A stretch of 64,000 nucleotides of DNA from Salinigranum marinum (GTDB lineage Archaea; Halobacteriota; Halobacteria; Halobacteriales; Haloferacaceae), in NCBI RefSeq assembly GCF_024228675.1, contig NZ_CP100461.1:3283398-3347397 (forward strand), read 5' to 3'. Below are positions 1-9,554 of this stretch, in pieces; the first letter of the stretch is position 1; each line of letters begins with the position of its first letter. A program made the position numbers and the translations under genes. The notes under the pieces are model-generated. The model saw only the letters and a program-made list of their open reading frames with translations, was not told where the DNA came from and searched no databases.

Positions 1-1325
1 TGTTCTCGCAGAACCCGCCCGTGCACGACCTGCTGGCGGGCGTTCCGACGGAGCGAAAGCCCGAGGAGATCTGGCTCGTCCGGATCAACCCACAGCGGCG
101 CGACGATGTCCCGACCACGCTCGAGTCGATCGACAACCGGCGGAACGAACTCGGCGGCAACCTCTCGGTCAACCAGGAGCTCTCGTTCATCCGGCAGGTG
201 AACGAGTGGGTCGCGGACGGCTCCCTGTCGAGGCGGTACCGCCGGGTGGCGGTGCGGACGGTCGGGCTCGACGAAGCGCGTCTGGACCCGCCGCGGGCGC
301 TGAGCACGGCCTCGAAGCTCGACTGTCGACCCGGGTTCGTCGCCGAACTGGAACGGGCGGGACGGGACGCCGCCGACCGGTTCCTCGACGTGGAACGGAA
401 CCGTCGACTCGTCCGCGGCACCGTCGACGCGGTCTGGAACACCGACAGTCCCGTGGCCGGCGTCTACCTCGCCGACGACTTCGAGTTGCACGCGGCCGGC
501 CCCGACGGTGGCCAGGGGCCGCGGGCGTACGAGGCGTACGTCGCGCGGTTCCGCGCGGCGCTCGACGGTCTCTCGGTGCAGATCCTCGCGGACGTCGCCG
601 AGCGCGACCGGGTCGCGCTCGTATGGAAGGGCCACGGCCGGCACGTCGGGCGACTGTTCGGCGTCGACCCGACGGACGAGGTGGTCTCGGTTCTGGGGGT
701 CCAGATCGCCCGCGTGACGACGGATGAGGGGGGTTCGCCCGCTATCGCCGAGGCCTGGATGGACGTCGACGACGCCGGCTTCGAGATGGCGCTCGAGACG
801 GTCGAGGGGACCGACGACGTCCCGGTGCCGCGGACGCCGGCGACGCCGGTCGTGACCGACCTGCGAAGCGCCGACGAGGGGCGTTCGATCGGCGTCGACC
901 ACGCGGAACTGCTCTGGGGCGAGGGACTGACCGACCTGGCACGCCGGCTCGTCGCCCCCGATCACGTCTTCCGGCGGGCGCGCCGCGACGTTGAGGGGCG
1001 CGGGGCGTACCTGGCGCTCGTCGAGTCGTACCGGACGGCGTTTCCCGACCTCCGGGTCACGGTCCGCGATGTCGTCGCCGAGGGTGACCGCGTCGTCGTC
1101 CGTGCGGCGATGACCGGCACGCACGAGGAGCCGTTCGACGGCATCGACCCGACCGGACGACGCGTGGAGGCGCACTGGACGTTCGTCCACGAGGTGGCCG
1201 ACGGCCGGGTCGTCTCGACGGGGATGATCGACGACCACCGGTGGCTGCTCGACCAACTGTCCGCGCGGCCGATCCGGACAGGTCGGACGATCGAACAGTC
1301 CACGTCCACCGGTCCGCCGGAGTGA
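1..1325 (+). CDS. Patatin-like phospholipase C-terminal part fused to two SnoaL-like domains (5' end outside window)
   Basis: The reading frame is open from the first base, so the gene starts before the window. The first ~110 residues (FSQNPPVHDLL, RINPQRRDDVP, NRRNELGGNLSVNQEL) match the C-terminal extension of bacterial-type patatin phospholipases (DUF3734-like); the catalytic Ser/Asp part would lie upstream. Two successive SnoaL/ester-cyclase-like alpha+beta domains follow, roughly at bases 400-780 and 890-1280; the second has the typical run of VRDVVAEGDRVVVRAAMTGTH. Patatins hydrolyse acyl lipids; SnoaL folds bind small hydrophobic molecules or act as cyclases. The fusion suggests a lipid-related hydrolase with ligand-binding domains, but substrate is unknown. 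No start can be judged here. Confidence 0.75.
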   Translation, partial: FSQNPPVHDLLAGVPTERKPEEIWLVRINPQRRDDVPTTLESIDNRRNELGGNLSVNQELSFIRQVNEWVADGSLSRRYRRVAVRTVGLDEARLDPPRALSTASKLDCRPGFVAELERAGRDAADRFLDVERNRRLVRGTVDAVWNTDSPVAGVYLADDFELHAAGPDGGQGPRAYEAYVARFRAALDGLSVQILADVAERDRVALVWKGHGRHVGRLFGVDPTDEVVSVLGVQIARVTTDEGGSPAIAEAWMDVDDAGFEMALETVEGTDDVPVPRTPATPVVTDLRSADEGRSIGVDHAELLWGEGLTDLARRLVAPDHVFRRARRDVEGRGAYLALVESYRTAFPDLRVTVRDVVAEGDRVVVRAAMTGTHEEPFDGIDPTGRRVEAHWTFVHEVADGRVVSTGMIDDHRWLLDQLSARPIRTGRTIEQSTSTGPPE

Positions 1326-1417
1326 ACTCACGACGCCGCCGGCGTCCGCGACACCGTCGCCGGCGGCACCGGTCGCACGAAGGAACGCTTAAACCACTCC
1401 GTCGGATACTCGCAGGT

Positions 1418-1954
1418 ATGCAGCACGTGAAGGTGCCGCAGGACCGCATCGGAGTTCTCATCGGTGAAGGCGGTGAGACCATGCGCGAGATCGAGCGTCG
1501 CGCGGAGGTCCGCCTCGACATCGACTCCGAGAGCGGGAGCGTCGCCGTCGACACCGTCGGCGACCCCGTCGCGGGGATGGTGGCACCCGATATCGTCCGT
1601 GCCGTCGGTCGCGGGTTCAAGCCCGAGGCGGCGCTGTCGCTCCTCGACGACGACCTGCGCATGTTCGAACTCATCGACCTCGCGGACCAGACCCGGAACA
1701 AGAACGACCTCCAGCGGCAGAAGGGGCGGCTCATCGGCGAGAACGGTCGCACCCGCGAACTCATGGAAGAACTCACCGGTGCGGAGGTCGTCATCTACGG
1801 TTCGACACTCGGCATCATCGGTCAACCCGAGGAGGTCGAGGCCGTCCGCCGGGCGACGAAGATGATCCTTGACGGCGCACCCCACGGCGCGGTCTACTCC
1901 TTCCTCGAACGCAAGCACAACGAACTCACCCGCGGCTTCGACGTTCGGTCGTAA
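1418..1954 (+). CDS. KH-domain protein, archaeal Pno1/Dim2 homologue
   Basis: 178 residues with two KH RNA-binding modules; the GxxG loops are visible as IGEGGET (first) and IGENGRTR (second). The archaeal Dim2/Pno1 family binds pre-rRNA of the small subunit near the 3' end of 16S rRNA and works with the Rio kinase and Nob1 in ribosome maturation. The ATG at 1418 is chosen because the protein then begins MQHVKVPQDRIG as in the family and because CTTAAA at 1388-1393 sits ~28 nt upstream, the position of a TATA box for a leaderless transcript. Length is normal. Confidence 0.93.
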   Translation: MQHVKVPQDRIGVLIGEGGETMREIERRAEVRLDIDSESGSVAVDTVGDPVAGMVAPDIVRAVGRGFKPEAALSLLDDDLRMFELIDLADQTRNKNDLQRQKGRLIGENGRTRELMEELTGAEVVIYGSTLGIIGQPEEVEAVRRATKMILDGAPHGAVYSFLERKHNELTRGFDVRS

Positions 1955-2133
1955 CCGCCGCCGGGCGGTTCTGCGGCGGGAGTCCGACGCCGACGCCCGA
2001 ACACGGTCGTCACACACACGACGAGGCGCGCCACCGCGTCGGGGTCGCTGACACCCGGCCGTCCGCCGGACGTGCCCGGACTCGTCCGCGGGCGGTTCGA
2101 GCGGTGGGACGGCGACGAACACGCCGCCGCTCG

Positions 2134-2228
2134 AATATAAATACCCCCGTATCGTGTTAGCAATTCTCGTGTCACACCTCGTCCTCGTGTGGCGATTCGT
2201 CGATGCGCGTAGCGGAACTTTTTTATAG
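2134..2228 (+). promoter_or_regulatory. Tandem TATA boxes upstream of the thermosome gene
   Basis: Two strong TATA-like elements lie in the 300-base gene-free stretch 1955-2254: AATATAAATAC at 2134-2144 and TTTTTTATAG at 2219-2228. The proximal one is ~30 nt before the ATG at 2255 and fits a near-leaderless transcript; the distal one would add a ~90-nt leader. Two start sites would suit a chaperonin gene with constitutive and heat-induced expression, but that use is inferred. The rest of the stretch shows no gene. Confidence 0.6.
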
Positions 2229-2254
2229 AATCGCAAACAACGCATGGGTGACTT

Positions 2255-3940
<1,686 letters not shown>

Positions 3941-3941
3941 G

Positions 3942-4026
3942 CGAGGTTCTGTAAGAACCTCGTTACCGAGCGGGGAGCGCACCGCGCGACCCGTGAGGTG
4001 TGCATTCCAGTTTAGGAATCCACACC
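3942..4026 (+). terminator. Two hairpins after the thermosome gene
   Basis: CGAGGTTCT-GTA-AGAACCTCG forms a perfect 9-bp stem at 3942-3962 starting one base after the stop codon. A second, imperfect hairpin with arms GGTGTG-ATTCC and GGAAT-CACACC lies at 3997-4026 (one mismatch). Neither is followed by a strong T run, so they may stabilise the 3' end or terminate in an archaeal manner rather than by a bacterial-type mechanism. The remaining bases to 4306 hold only the TATA-like CTATATGA near 4184 that serves the next gene. Confidence 0.5.
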
Positions 4027-4306
4027 CACCCGCCCCCCTGACCTGCTGTACCGCCGCGTAACCGACACTCCCCTCTTTATTGACGGTCCCGAGACGCCGA
4101 GAGATCCAGAACTGAAAACGAGCGCCCTCGACGGGTGACACGTCCGGTGGATCGATTCTCCCGACTGATCTTCGTAGGGGCAACTATATGACTGCCGCCG
4201 GGAGTACGCGTGTGTATGCAGACTCCGACTCCCGGCGGCACGGCCCTCGTCGGTGCCCGGCGCGGGGCGTCGGCAGGGCGCTTCGTTCGGCCCGGAGGGA
4301 CCACGC

Positions 4307-6211
4307 GTGAACGACGCTGACGGCGCGTCGGTCGTCCTGCTCGTCGACGACGACACGGCACGGGCGAGGCGAGCGGGCCGCGCGATCGAACGGACGGCCC
4401 CTCCCGTCGACGTCTCGGTCGCCGAACCCGGTTCGGACGCCGTCTCGGCGGCGAGCGAACCGGCGATCCGGTGTGTCGTCACGGCGTGGGGCCGCGCCGA
4501 CGGCGACGGGGAGTCGTTCCTCTCGGCGCTCAGAGACCGCCGACCGTCGGTGCCGGTGGTGCTCTTCACCGACGTCGACCTCGTGGCGGTGGACGAGGCC
4601 GCCGGTGCGTACGACGTGGCCGACGTTCGACCGCGGACCCCGGACGGCCTCGCCGACAGACTGCTCGCGGGGAGCGTCGCCGGACTGATCGACGAGGTCG
4701 CGGTTGAGCCGGGTTCGAACGAACGCCCCACCGGAGCGCCCCGGAAGCCCGCCGGCGGAGGCGTTCGCGAGTCGGGTCGGGAGGGCGAGGGGTCGCCCGG
4801 CGGACGGGACTGTCTCCACGATCACTGGTACCGGCGTCTCGTCGAGCAGAACATCGTCGGGATCTACGTCATCGAGGACCGGGTGTTCAGCTACGTCAAC
4901 TCCCGGATGGCCGACGTGTTCGGGACGACGCCGACCGCGATGGAGGGGCGTCCGGTCATGTCGTTCGTCGCCCCGGAGGATCGCTGTCGGGTCGATCAGC
5001 ATCTTGCGGATAGGGAGGCCGACAGTCGCGAGCGCGCCCACTACGTCTTCACCGGGATATGCGCCGACGGCACGCGGATCGAGGTCGAGGCCAGCGGCGG
5101 TCGGATCGCGATCGGCGACGGCGTCGCCATCGTGGGCGTGCTCCTCGACGTGACGGAACGCGAGCGACACGAACGGGAGATCAGGCGGCTCTCGCGGGCG
5201 GTCGAACACGCCGCCCCGGCGATCTACGTCACCGACGCCGACGGGCTCATCACCGACGTGAACCCGGCTTTCGAGCGGATCACCGGCTACGACAGTTCGC
5301 GGGTCGTCGGCGAGAACCCGCGGCTCCTCAACTCGGAGCGGATGGACGACGACTACTACGACGAGATGTACGCGACGATCAACGGGGGTGACGTGTGGCG
5401 CGAGGCCATCGTCGACCGCCGGGCGAACGGCGAACTCTACCACGCCAGACAGACCATCGCGCCCATCCACGAGAACGACCGCATTGAGGGGTTCGTCGCG
5501 ATCCAAGAGGACGTCACGGAAGAGCGCATCCGACAGCAGGTCCTCCAGGTGTTGCACCGCGTCCTCCGACACAACCTCCGGAACAAGCTGAACGTCATCG
5601 CCGGCCACGCCGCGGTGTTGGCCGAGCGACTCGCCGCCACCGGTGACGACACGGGGCTGGCCTCGGCGACGGCCATCCAGCGGGCTACGGCCGAACTGGA
5701 CGAACTCAGCGACCGGGCGACCGAAGCGGAGTTCGCGCTCGAATCGAGCGGGAGCGACCGACGGCCGATCGATCTCGTCGCGCTCCTTCGGCGACAGTGG
5801 GGCCAGTTCGTCGACGAGGAGCACGGGACCGACCTCCTCCTCGACGGACCCGACTGTGCGTGGGTGACGGCCGACGCGACGCTCACCGTCGCCGTCCGGG
5901 AACTCCTCCGCGCGGCGGTGTCGCCCACACGCGACCGCCGATCCCCGACGACGACGACGGTTCGACACGCCGGTACCGAGGTGGAACTCCGCCTCCGACT
6001 CGACGAGACCGCGATCACCGAGTGGCACCCGATCCGAACGGGGATCGAGACGCCGCTGGAGCACGCGTCGGGCCTCGACATGTGGCTCGCCGAGTGGGTC
6101 GTCACTCGGCTCGGCGGCGACCTCCGACTGAGCGACGCGGACGGGGAGTCGCTCCTGATCGTCCGCCTCCCCGAGGCGACTGCGCCGGACGAGACCGAAC
6201 GCCAGCGTTGA
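4307..6211 (+). CDS. PAS-domain sensor protein with histidine-kinase core, degenerate receiver and ATPase
   Basis: 634 residues from GTG 4307, chosen because GGAGGGA at 4294-4300 is a good Shine-Dalgarno site. Order: receiver-like domain (1-125), linker, PAS (~175-295), PAS/PAC (~300-425, ITGYDSSRVVGENPRLL), phosphoacceptor helix RHNLRN with His ~421, ATPase-like domain (~490-620). It should be a cytoplasmic sensor; no membrane segments are visible. Odd: the receiver has TAW where the phosphoacceptor Asp is expected, and the ATPase N-box (AVRELLRAAVSP) lacks the Asn of active kinases. So it may bind ligand or redox cofactor in PAS and signal by partner binding. No partner regulator is adjacent. 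Confidence 0.85.
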   Translation: MNDADGASVVLLVDDDTARARRAGRAIERTAPPVDVSVAEPGSDAVSAASEPAIRCVVTAWGRADGDGESFLSALRDRRPSVPVVLFTDVDLVAVDEAAGAYDVADVRPRTPDGLADRLLAGSVAGLIDEVAVEPGSNERPTGAPRKPAGGGVRESGREGEGSPGGRDCLHDHWYRRLVEQNIVGIYVIEDRVFSYVNSRMADVFGTTPTAMEGRPVMSFVAPEDRCRVDQHLADREADSRERAHYVFTGICADGTRIEVEASGGRIAIGDGVAIVGVLLDVTERERHEREIRRLSRAVEHAAPAIYVTDADGLITDVNPAFERITGYDSSRVVGENPRLLNSERMDDDYYDEMYATINGGDVWREAIVDRRANGELYHARQTIAPIHENDRIEGFVAIQEDVTEERIRQQVLQVLHRVLRHNLRNKLNVIAGHAAVLAERLAATGDDTGLASATAIQRATAELDELSDRATEAEFALESSGSDRRPIDLVALLRRQWGQFVDEEHGTDLLLDGPDCAWVTADATLTVAVRELLRAAVSPTRDRRSPTTTTVRHAGTEVELRLRLDETAITEWHPIRTGIETPLEHASGLDMWLAEWVVTRLGGDLRLSDADGESLLIVRLPEATAPDETERQR

Positions 6212-6292
6212 GCGTCGGGGTCGCTCACCTCCCGCACCCCGATTCAAATCCCACGCGCGTCGCTACTGCTCACTGCCGTTCGCAGATAGCGA

Positions 6293-6337
6293 GCACGATG
6301 GGGCTCCCGTGAGAGAAGGAACGGGAGTACATCGTGC
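6293..6337. other. Inverted repeat downstream of tRNA-Arg whose outer arm copies the tRNA 3' end
   Basis: Arms GCACGATG (6293-6300)/CATCGTGC (6330-6337) and CTCCCGT (6304-6310)/ACGGGAG (6321-6327) with a 10-base purine loop. GAGCACGATGGG at 6291-6302 repeats the tRNA 3'-end region at 6367-6378. It may end transcription of the tRNA (minus) or of the sensor gene (plus), or be an attachment-site scar. Confidence 0.45.
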
Positions 6338-6365
6338 GAGTGAAGCCGAGTGAAACGAGTCCGTA

Positions 6366-6440
6366 CGAGCACGATGGGATTTGAACCCACGACCATCGGA
6401 TTAGAAGTCCGACGCTCTATCCAGGCTGAGCTACGTGCCC
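6366..6440 (-). tRNA. tRNA-Arg, anticodon TCT
   Basis: Reading the minus strand, GGGCACG/CGTGCTC form the acceptor stem with one G-T pair, GCTC/GAGC the D stem, TCGGA/TCCGA the anticodon stem around loop CTTCTAA (anticodon TCT), and GTGGG/CCCAT the T stem around TTCAAAT; discriminator G. No intron and CCA is not encoded, as usual in haloarchaea. It decodes AGA (and AGG by wobble), rare codons in this GC-rich genome. 75 nt. Confidence 0.96.
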
Positions 6441-6493
6441 TCACTCACGAGAAGACGACGACGGCACAAAAGGGGTACTGGTTTCGACCGGCG

Positions 6494-6618
6494 TTGCGGT
6501 GGCGCGGCTGGCGCGACAGCAGTCGCGCCACCGCGCGAGGGGCGACCGAGTGACCGAGCGAAGCGAGGAAACGAGGGAGTCGACTGGGGAGGCCGGTGGG
6601 CCTCACCGCCCTGGCGAT
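6494..6618 (+). repeat. Structured intergenic element, copy A
   Basis: Order of parts: GCGGTG (6496-6501), GCGCGG, hairpin TGGCGCGA-cagcag-TCGCGCCA (6509-6530), CCGCGCGAGGGG, purine-rich arm, ACTGGGGAGG (from 6583), CACCGC (6604-6609) CCTGGCGA. GCGGTG can pair with CACCGC and GCGCGG with CCGCGC, enclosing the hairpin. The same scheme appears in copies B (40855-40948) and C (48775-48898), with a different but still self-complementary central hairpin. It lies between tRNA-Arg and the YccF gene; no ORF. Function unknown. Confidence 0.7.
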
Positions 6619-6682
6619 TCCGATTCGTCTCCTGACAGACGGCGGCAGCACACCAGCCGTCACCCTCACAGCCCGCTCCTGT

Positions 6683-7063
6683 TTAGCCGTCGAACCGGTA
6701 CAGCGACGTCACGTACGGCAGCCGGTTGAACATCCACAGCGCGACCGGCAGGCCGACGATCGTCACGGCGAAAAAGGCCGCGACGTTCGCCCAGAGCCAC
6801 GAGAGCCACCAGCCGACGAACAGGAAGTACACCACTCGAACGAGGAGCGAGGACTGGCCCCTCCCCGTCGAATCGGGGTCGACGACCGACCGGGGTTCCC
6901 TGAGCGTGAGCACCGTCGGGACGAGGTTGATGAGTTTGATCCCGAGCGGCAGGAGGATGATCGTGGCGTTGAGCAGCCACGCGACGTTGACGACCAGCGG
7001 CGTGAGCCACCAGCCGACGAGGACGAACCACAGCGCGCGGACGAGGAGGGAGCGTTGTGTCAT
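6683..7063 (-). CDS. YccF-domain membrane protein
   Basis: 126 residues with two copies of the YccF motif: WFVLVGWWLTPL...LLPLGIKLINLVP and VYFLFVGWWLSWLWAN...GLPVALWMFNRLPY. Each copy gives about two hydrophobic segments, so four in all. YccF proteins are small inner-membrane proteins of unknown function found in bacteria and archaea. Nothing adjacent gives context; the gene is single and faces the repeat element A. Confidence 0.9.
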   Translation of the reverse strand: MTQRSLLVRALWFVLVGWWLTPLVVNVAWLLNATIILLPLGIKLINLVPTVLTLREPRSVVDPDSTGRGQSSLLVRVVYFLFVGWWLSWLWANVAAFFAVTIVGLPVALWMFNRLPYVTSLYRFDG

Positions 7064-7263
7064 GAGGGAGAGAGACCACCGACGGCAAAGAGCGCGTCGC
7101 CGAGCGCGACGAACGGAACATCTATCCCGCCGACTCGAATACCACCGGGCATGAGCAAAGGTCGGTCGCGGGGAACCGAGGCCAGTCCCGTACGGGCAGG
7201 GACGGCCCCGGACGGGGGCGAACGCGAACGTGAACGCACCGACGGACGGGGAGCCACGTTCGG

Positions 7264-7857
7264 ATGACCGAGGGTCGCGTGATCGGCACGGTGGGGCTCC
7301 CGGGAAGTGGCAAGGGGGAGGCCGCGGCCGTCGCGGAGCGGGCCGGCATCCCCGTGGTGACGATGGGCGACGTCGTCCGCAAGGAGACTGAAGAGCGGGG
7401 CCTCCCGCCCGAAGAGCACGGACAGGTGGCGCGGGCGCTCCGCGAGGCCAACGGACCCGACGCCATCGCGGCGCGATCGATCCCGATGGTCGAGGACTAC
7501 CTCGCCGAGGCCGACCAGGTCGTCGTCGACGGCCTCCGGTCGGGCGTCGAGGTCGACCGCTTCGAGGAGGCGTTCGGCGACGGCTTCACGCTGGTGAGCA
7601 TCGAGGCCCCGTTCGAGGTGCGTGCTGCGCGCCTCGCCGAGCGAGGGCGCGACCTGACCGACGAGGACCGCGATGCCCTCTTGGACCGCGAACAGCGCGA
7701 ACTCGACTTCGGCATGGACGAGGCGATGGGCCGCGCGGACGCCGTCATCGAGAACACCGACTCGCTGGCGTCGTTCCGCGAGCGGGTGCGGTCGGTCCTC
7801 GACATCCCGGCACCCACGGAGACGACGGCCGACGGCCGGGAGGTGACCGACCAGTGA
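7264..7857 (+). CDS. UPF0200 family P-loop nucleotide kinase-like protein
   Basis: 197 residues. The P-loop GLPGSGKGE (~residues 10-18), a lid-like arginine-rich stretch and overall size place it in the UPF0200 family, related to adenylate/dephospho-CoA kinases and universal in archaea; its substrate has not, to my knowledge, been fixed. The stop overlaps the next start (GTGA at 7854-7857), so it is translationally coupled with the UPF0201 gene, a pairing common in haloarchaea. Confidence 0.9.
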   Translation: MTEGRVIGTVGLPGSGKGEAAAVAERAGIPVVTMGDVVRKETEERGLPPEEHGQVARALREANGPDAIAARSIPMVEDYLAEADQVVVDGLRSGVEVDRFEEAFGDGFTLVSIEAPFEVRAARLAERGRDLTDEDRDALLDREQRELDFGMDEAMGRADAVIENTDSLASFRERVRSVLDIPAPTETTADGREVTDQ

Positions 7858-8276
7858 CGAAGGTGTACAGCGTCGACGTCAGGATCGTCGCGCCCGTCCG
7901 CGACACCGAAGTCGCCGACCGCGTCGTCGACGCGGTGACGAACCTCTTCCCCGAGGCCGACGTCGAGCGCGAGGCGGGGCAGGTCGTCGCCGACGTGCAC
8001 TCGATGGATCGGTTCTCCGAACGCCTGCACGAACAGGAGATCCTCGACACCGCCCGTCGGGAGTTCTTTCGCCGCGCCGACGACGAGGGCTTCTCGTTCG
8101 CGCTGAAGAAACAGGCCGCGTTCAAAGGTGTCGTCAACTTCTCCGTCGGGAACCCGGCCGAACTCGGCGACATCGAGGTACACGTCACGGTGCGGTCGCC
8201 GTCGGTCGAGGCGTACGTCGACGCTGTCGCGCCGCCGACCGAAGACGGACGGCCGATCGACCCGGACGGCGGGTAG
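7854..8276 (+). CDS. UPF0201 family RNA-binding-like protein
   Basis: 140 residues from GTG 7854, overlapping the previous stop. KVYSVDVRIVAPVRDTEVADRVVDAV and the later VNFSVGNPAELGDIEVHVTV match the archaeal UPF0201 family, whose fold resembles ribosomal L5-like RNA-binding domains. Role unknown; coupling with the UPF0200 kinase suggests a shared function. Confidence 0.9.
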   Translation: MTKVYSVDVRIVAPVRDTEVADRVVDAVTNLFPEADVEREAGQVVADVHSMDRFSERLHEQEILDTARREFFRRADDEGFSFALKKQAAFKGVVNFSVGNPAELGDIEVHVTVRSPSVEAYVDAVAPPTEDGRPIDPDGG

Positions 8277-8333
8277 CGGCCGGTCGTCGGCGCTCGACCG
8301 CGGCCCAATCGAATCGAGTCGAGTCGAATCGAG

Positions 8334-8849
8334 TTACTCGAACAGATCCGTGTGCCGGCTCGCGAGATCGGAGTAGTCGCCCGACGAGTACGCCTCGAAC
8401 GCCTCCTCGGCATCGAACGTGGTCTCCGACAGGGGCGTCACCTTCGCCGGCACCCCGCGCGCGAACGATTCCGCGGGGATGTCGAGCCCCTCGGGAACGA
8501 CGGTCCCGACGGCGACGATGCTTCCGTGACCGATGTGCGTGTCGGAGACCGTCGAGTTGAACCCGACCATCGAGCCGTCGCCGACGGTTGTCTCGTTCAA
8601 CACGGCCCCGTGACCCACCATCACGCGCTCGCCGAGGCGGGCCGCGTGGAGGACGGCGTTGTCGCCGACGTGCGACTGGCCGCCGACGACGACCGGGCCG
8701 ATGTCGCCCCGGAGCACCACGCCGGGCCAGACGCTCGCATCCGGCCCCACGCGGACGTCGCCGACGAGCGTGGCGTCCTGTGCGACGTTCGCCGAGTCAG
8801 CGATCGTCGGTGTCGTCCCTTCGAACTCGTATCGTCGCCTGTCTGTCAT
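8334..8849 (-). CDS. Gamma-carbonic-anhydrase-like hexapeptide-repeat protein
   Basis: 171 residues from ATG 8849. The left-handed beta-helix repeats run through most of the protein (VAQDATLVGDVRVGPDASVW and following). In gamma carbonic anhydrases zinc is held by three His; here H68 (DNAVLH) and H80 (VGHGAVL) are in place, but the third position, five residues after H80, is Asn85. CO2 hydration is therefore uncertain; it may be a related CoA- or metal-binding hexapeptide protein. Single gene on this strand; the damaged propeller gene lies upstream. Confidence 0.88.
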   Translation of the reverse strand: MTDRRRYEFEGTTPTIADSANVAQDATLVGDVRVGPDASVWPGVVLRGDIGPVVVGGQSHVGDNAVLHAARLGERVMVGHGAVLNETTVGDGSMVGFNSTVSDTHIGHGSIVAVGTVVPEGLDIPAESFARGVPAKVTPLSETTFDAEEAFEAYSSGDYSDLASRHTDLFE

Positions 8850-8968
8850 GCCGTGCTGTGTGTGGCCGGGGATTGAGTATCTTGCCCCGATCTGACCGGG
8901 ATCCGGTGCGTGCTCGGGCGCGGACGTGCCGGTCGGCGACGACTCCTCCTGACACCCACTCCACGCCA

Positions 8969-9503
8969 TCAGTCCGCGGTCGGGGTGAGCGCCGCGATCC
9001 CCACGCCGTCGTCGGTGACGCCGCCGACGAACAGCGCGCCGTCGACGACCGCGGACCCCGCCGAGAGCCGTCCCTCGAAGCCACCGAGCCGCCAGACGAT
9101 CTCGTCGCTCGACGGGTCGAGCCGTCCACGACGGGCGCTCCGTCCGCGGATCGACGGCGAACAGGAAGCCGCCACGGGGAGCGTCGTCGACGGGAGAGAT
9201 CGAACCCGGTCCGGTCGCGACGAAGACGCGCTCGGCATCGGTGACGGGGCTGGAGAACCGACTCCGCCGGAGCAGCCGGTCGGCGTCGTCGACCCGTTCC
9301 CAGAGCCGCCACTCGCGAGAGGTCGGTTCGTCACCGGGACCGTGAGACGCGGGCGCGCGGCCGGCGTTCGTCGACGTGCCGTGGGGAGCGGGCCAGACGG
9401 CGCTCACGGCCGCCGCGTTCGGTTCCGCGGGCGAAGACGAACAGCTGGCCCAGCCCGCGAGGGCGCTCGTGCCGAGAGCGGCGAGGCGGGCGCGACGGTC
9501 CAC
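8969..9503 (-). pseudogene. Frameshifted, truncated PQQ-type beta-propeller lipoprotein
   Basis: From ATG 9503 the frame gives a signal-like start (RRARLAALGTSALAGWASC) and then propeller-like sequence ending in GGFLFAVDPRTERPSWTA. Beyond ~9125 that frame becomes an arginine-rich nonsense run, while another frame continues sensibly as LDPSSDEIVWRLGGF ... LFVGGVTDDGVGIAALTP to the stop at 8969. A net +1 (or -2) change near 9110-9130 explains this. Even joined, ~175 residues is less than half a normal PQQ-like propeller, so the gene is both shortened and frameshifted; a sequencing error could explain only the latter. Confidence 0.7.
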
Positions 9504-9554
9504 GTGCCCGCTCGTTCCCGAGTGACGGGCAAAAGTCTTCTCGATGGCGGGGGA

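Noticed and set aside
4184-6247. 687-codon minus-strand frame opposite the sensor kinase
   Set aside because: Same antisense artefact; Arg/Val-rich with no motif.
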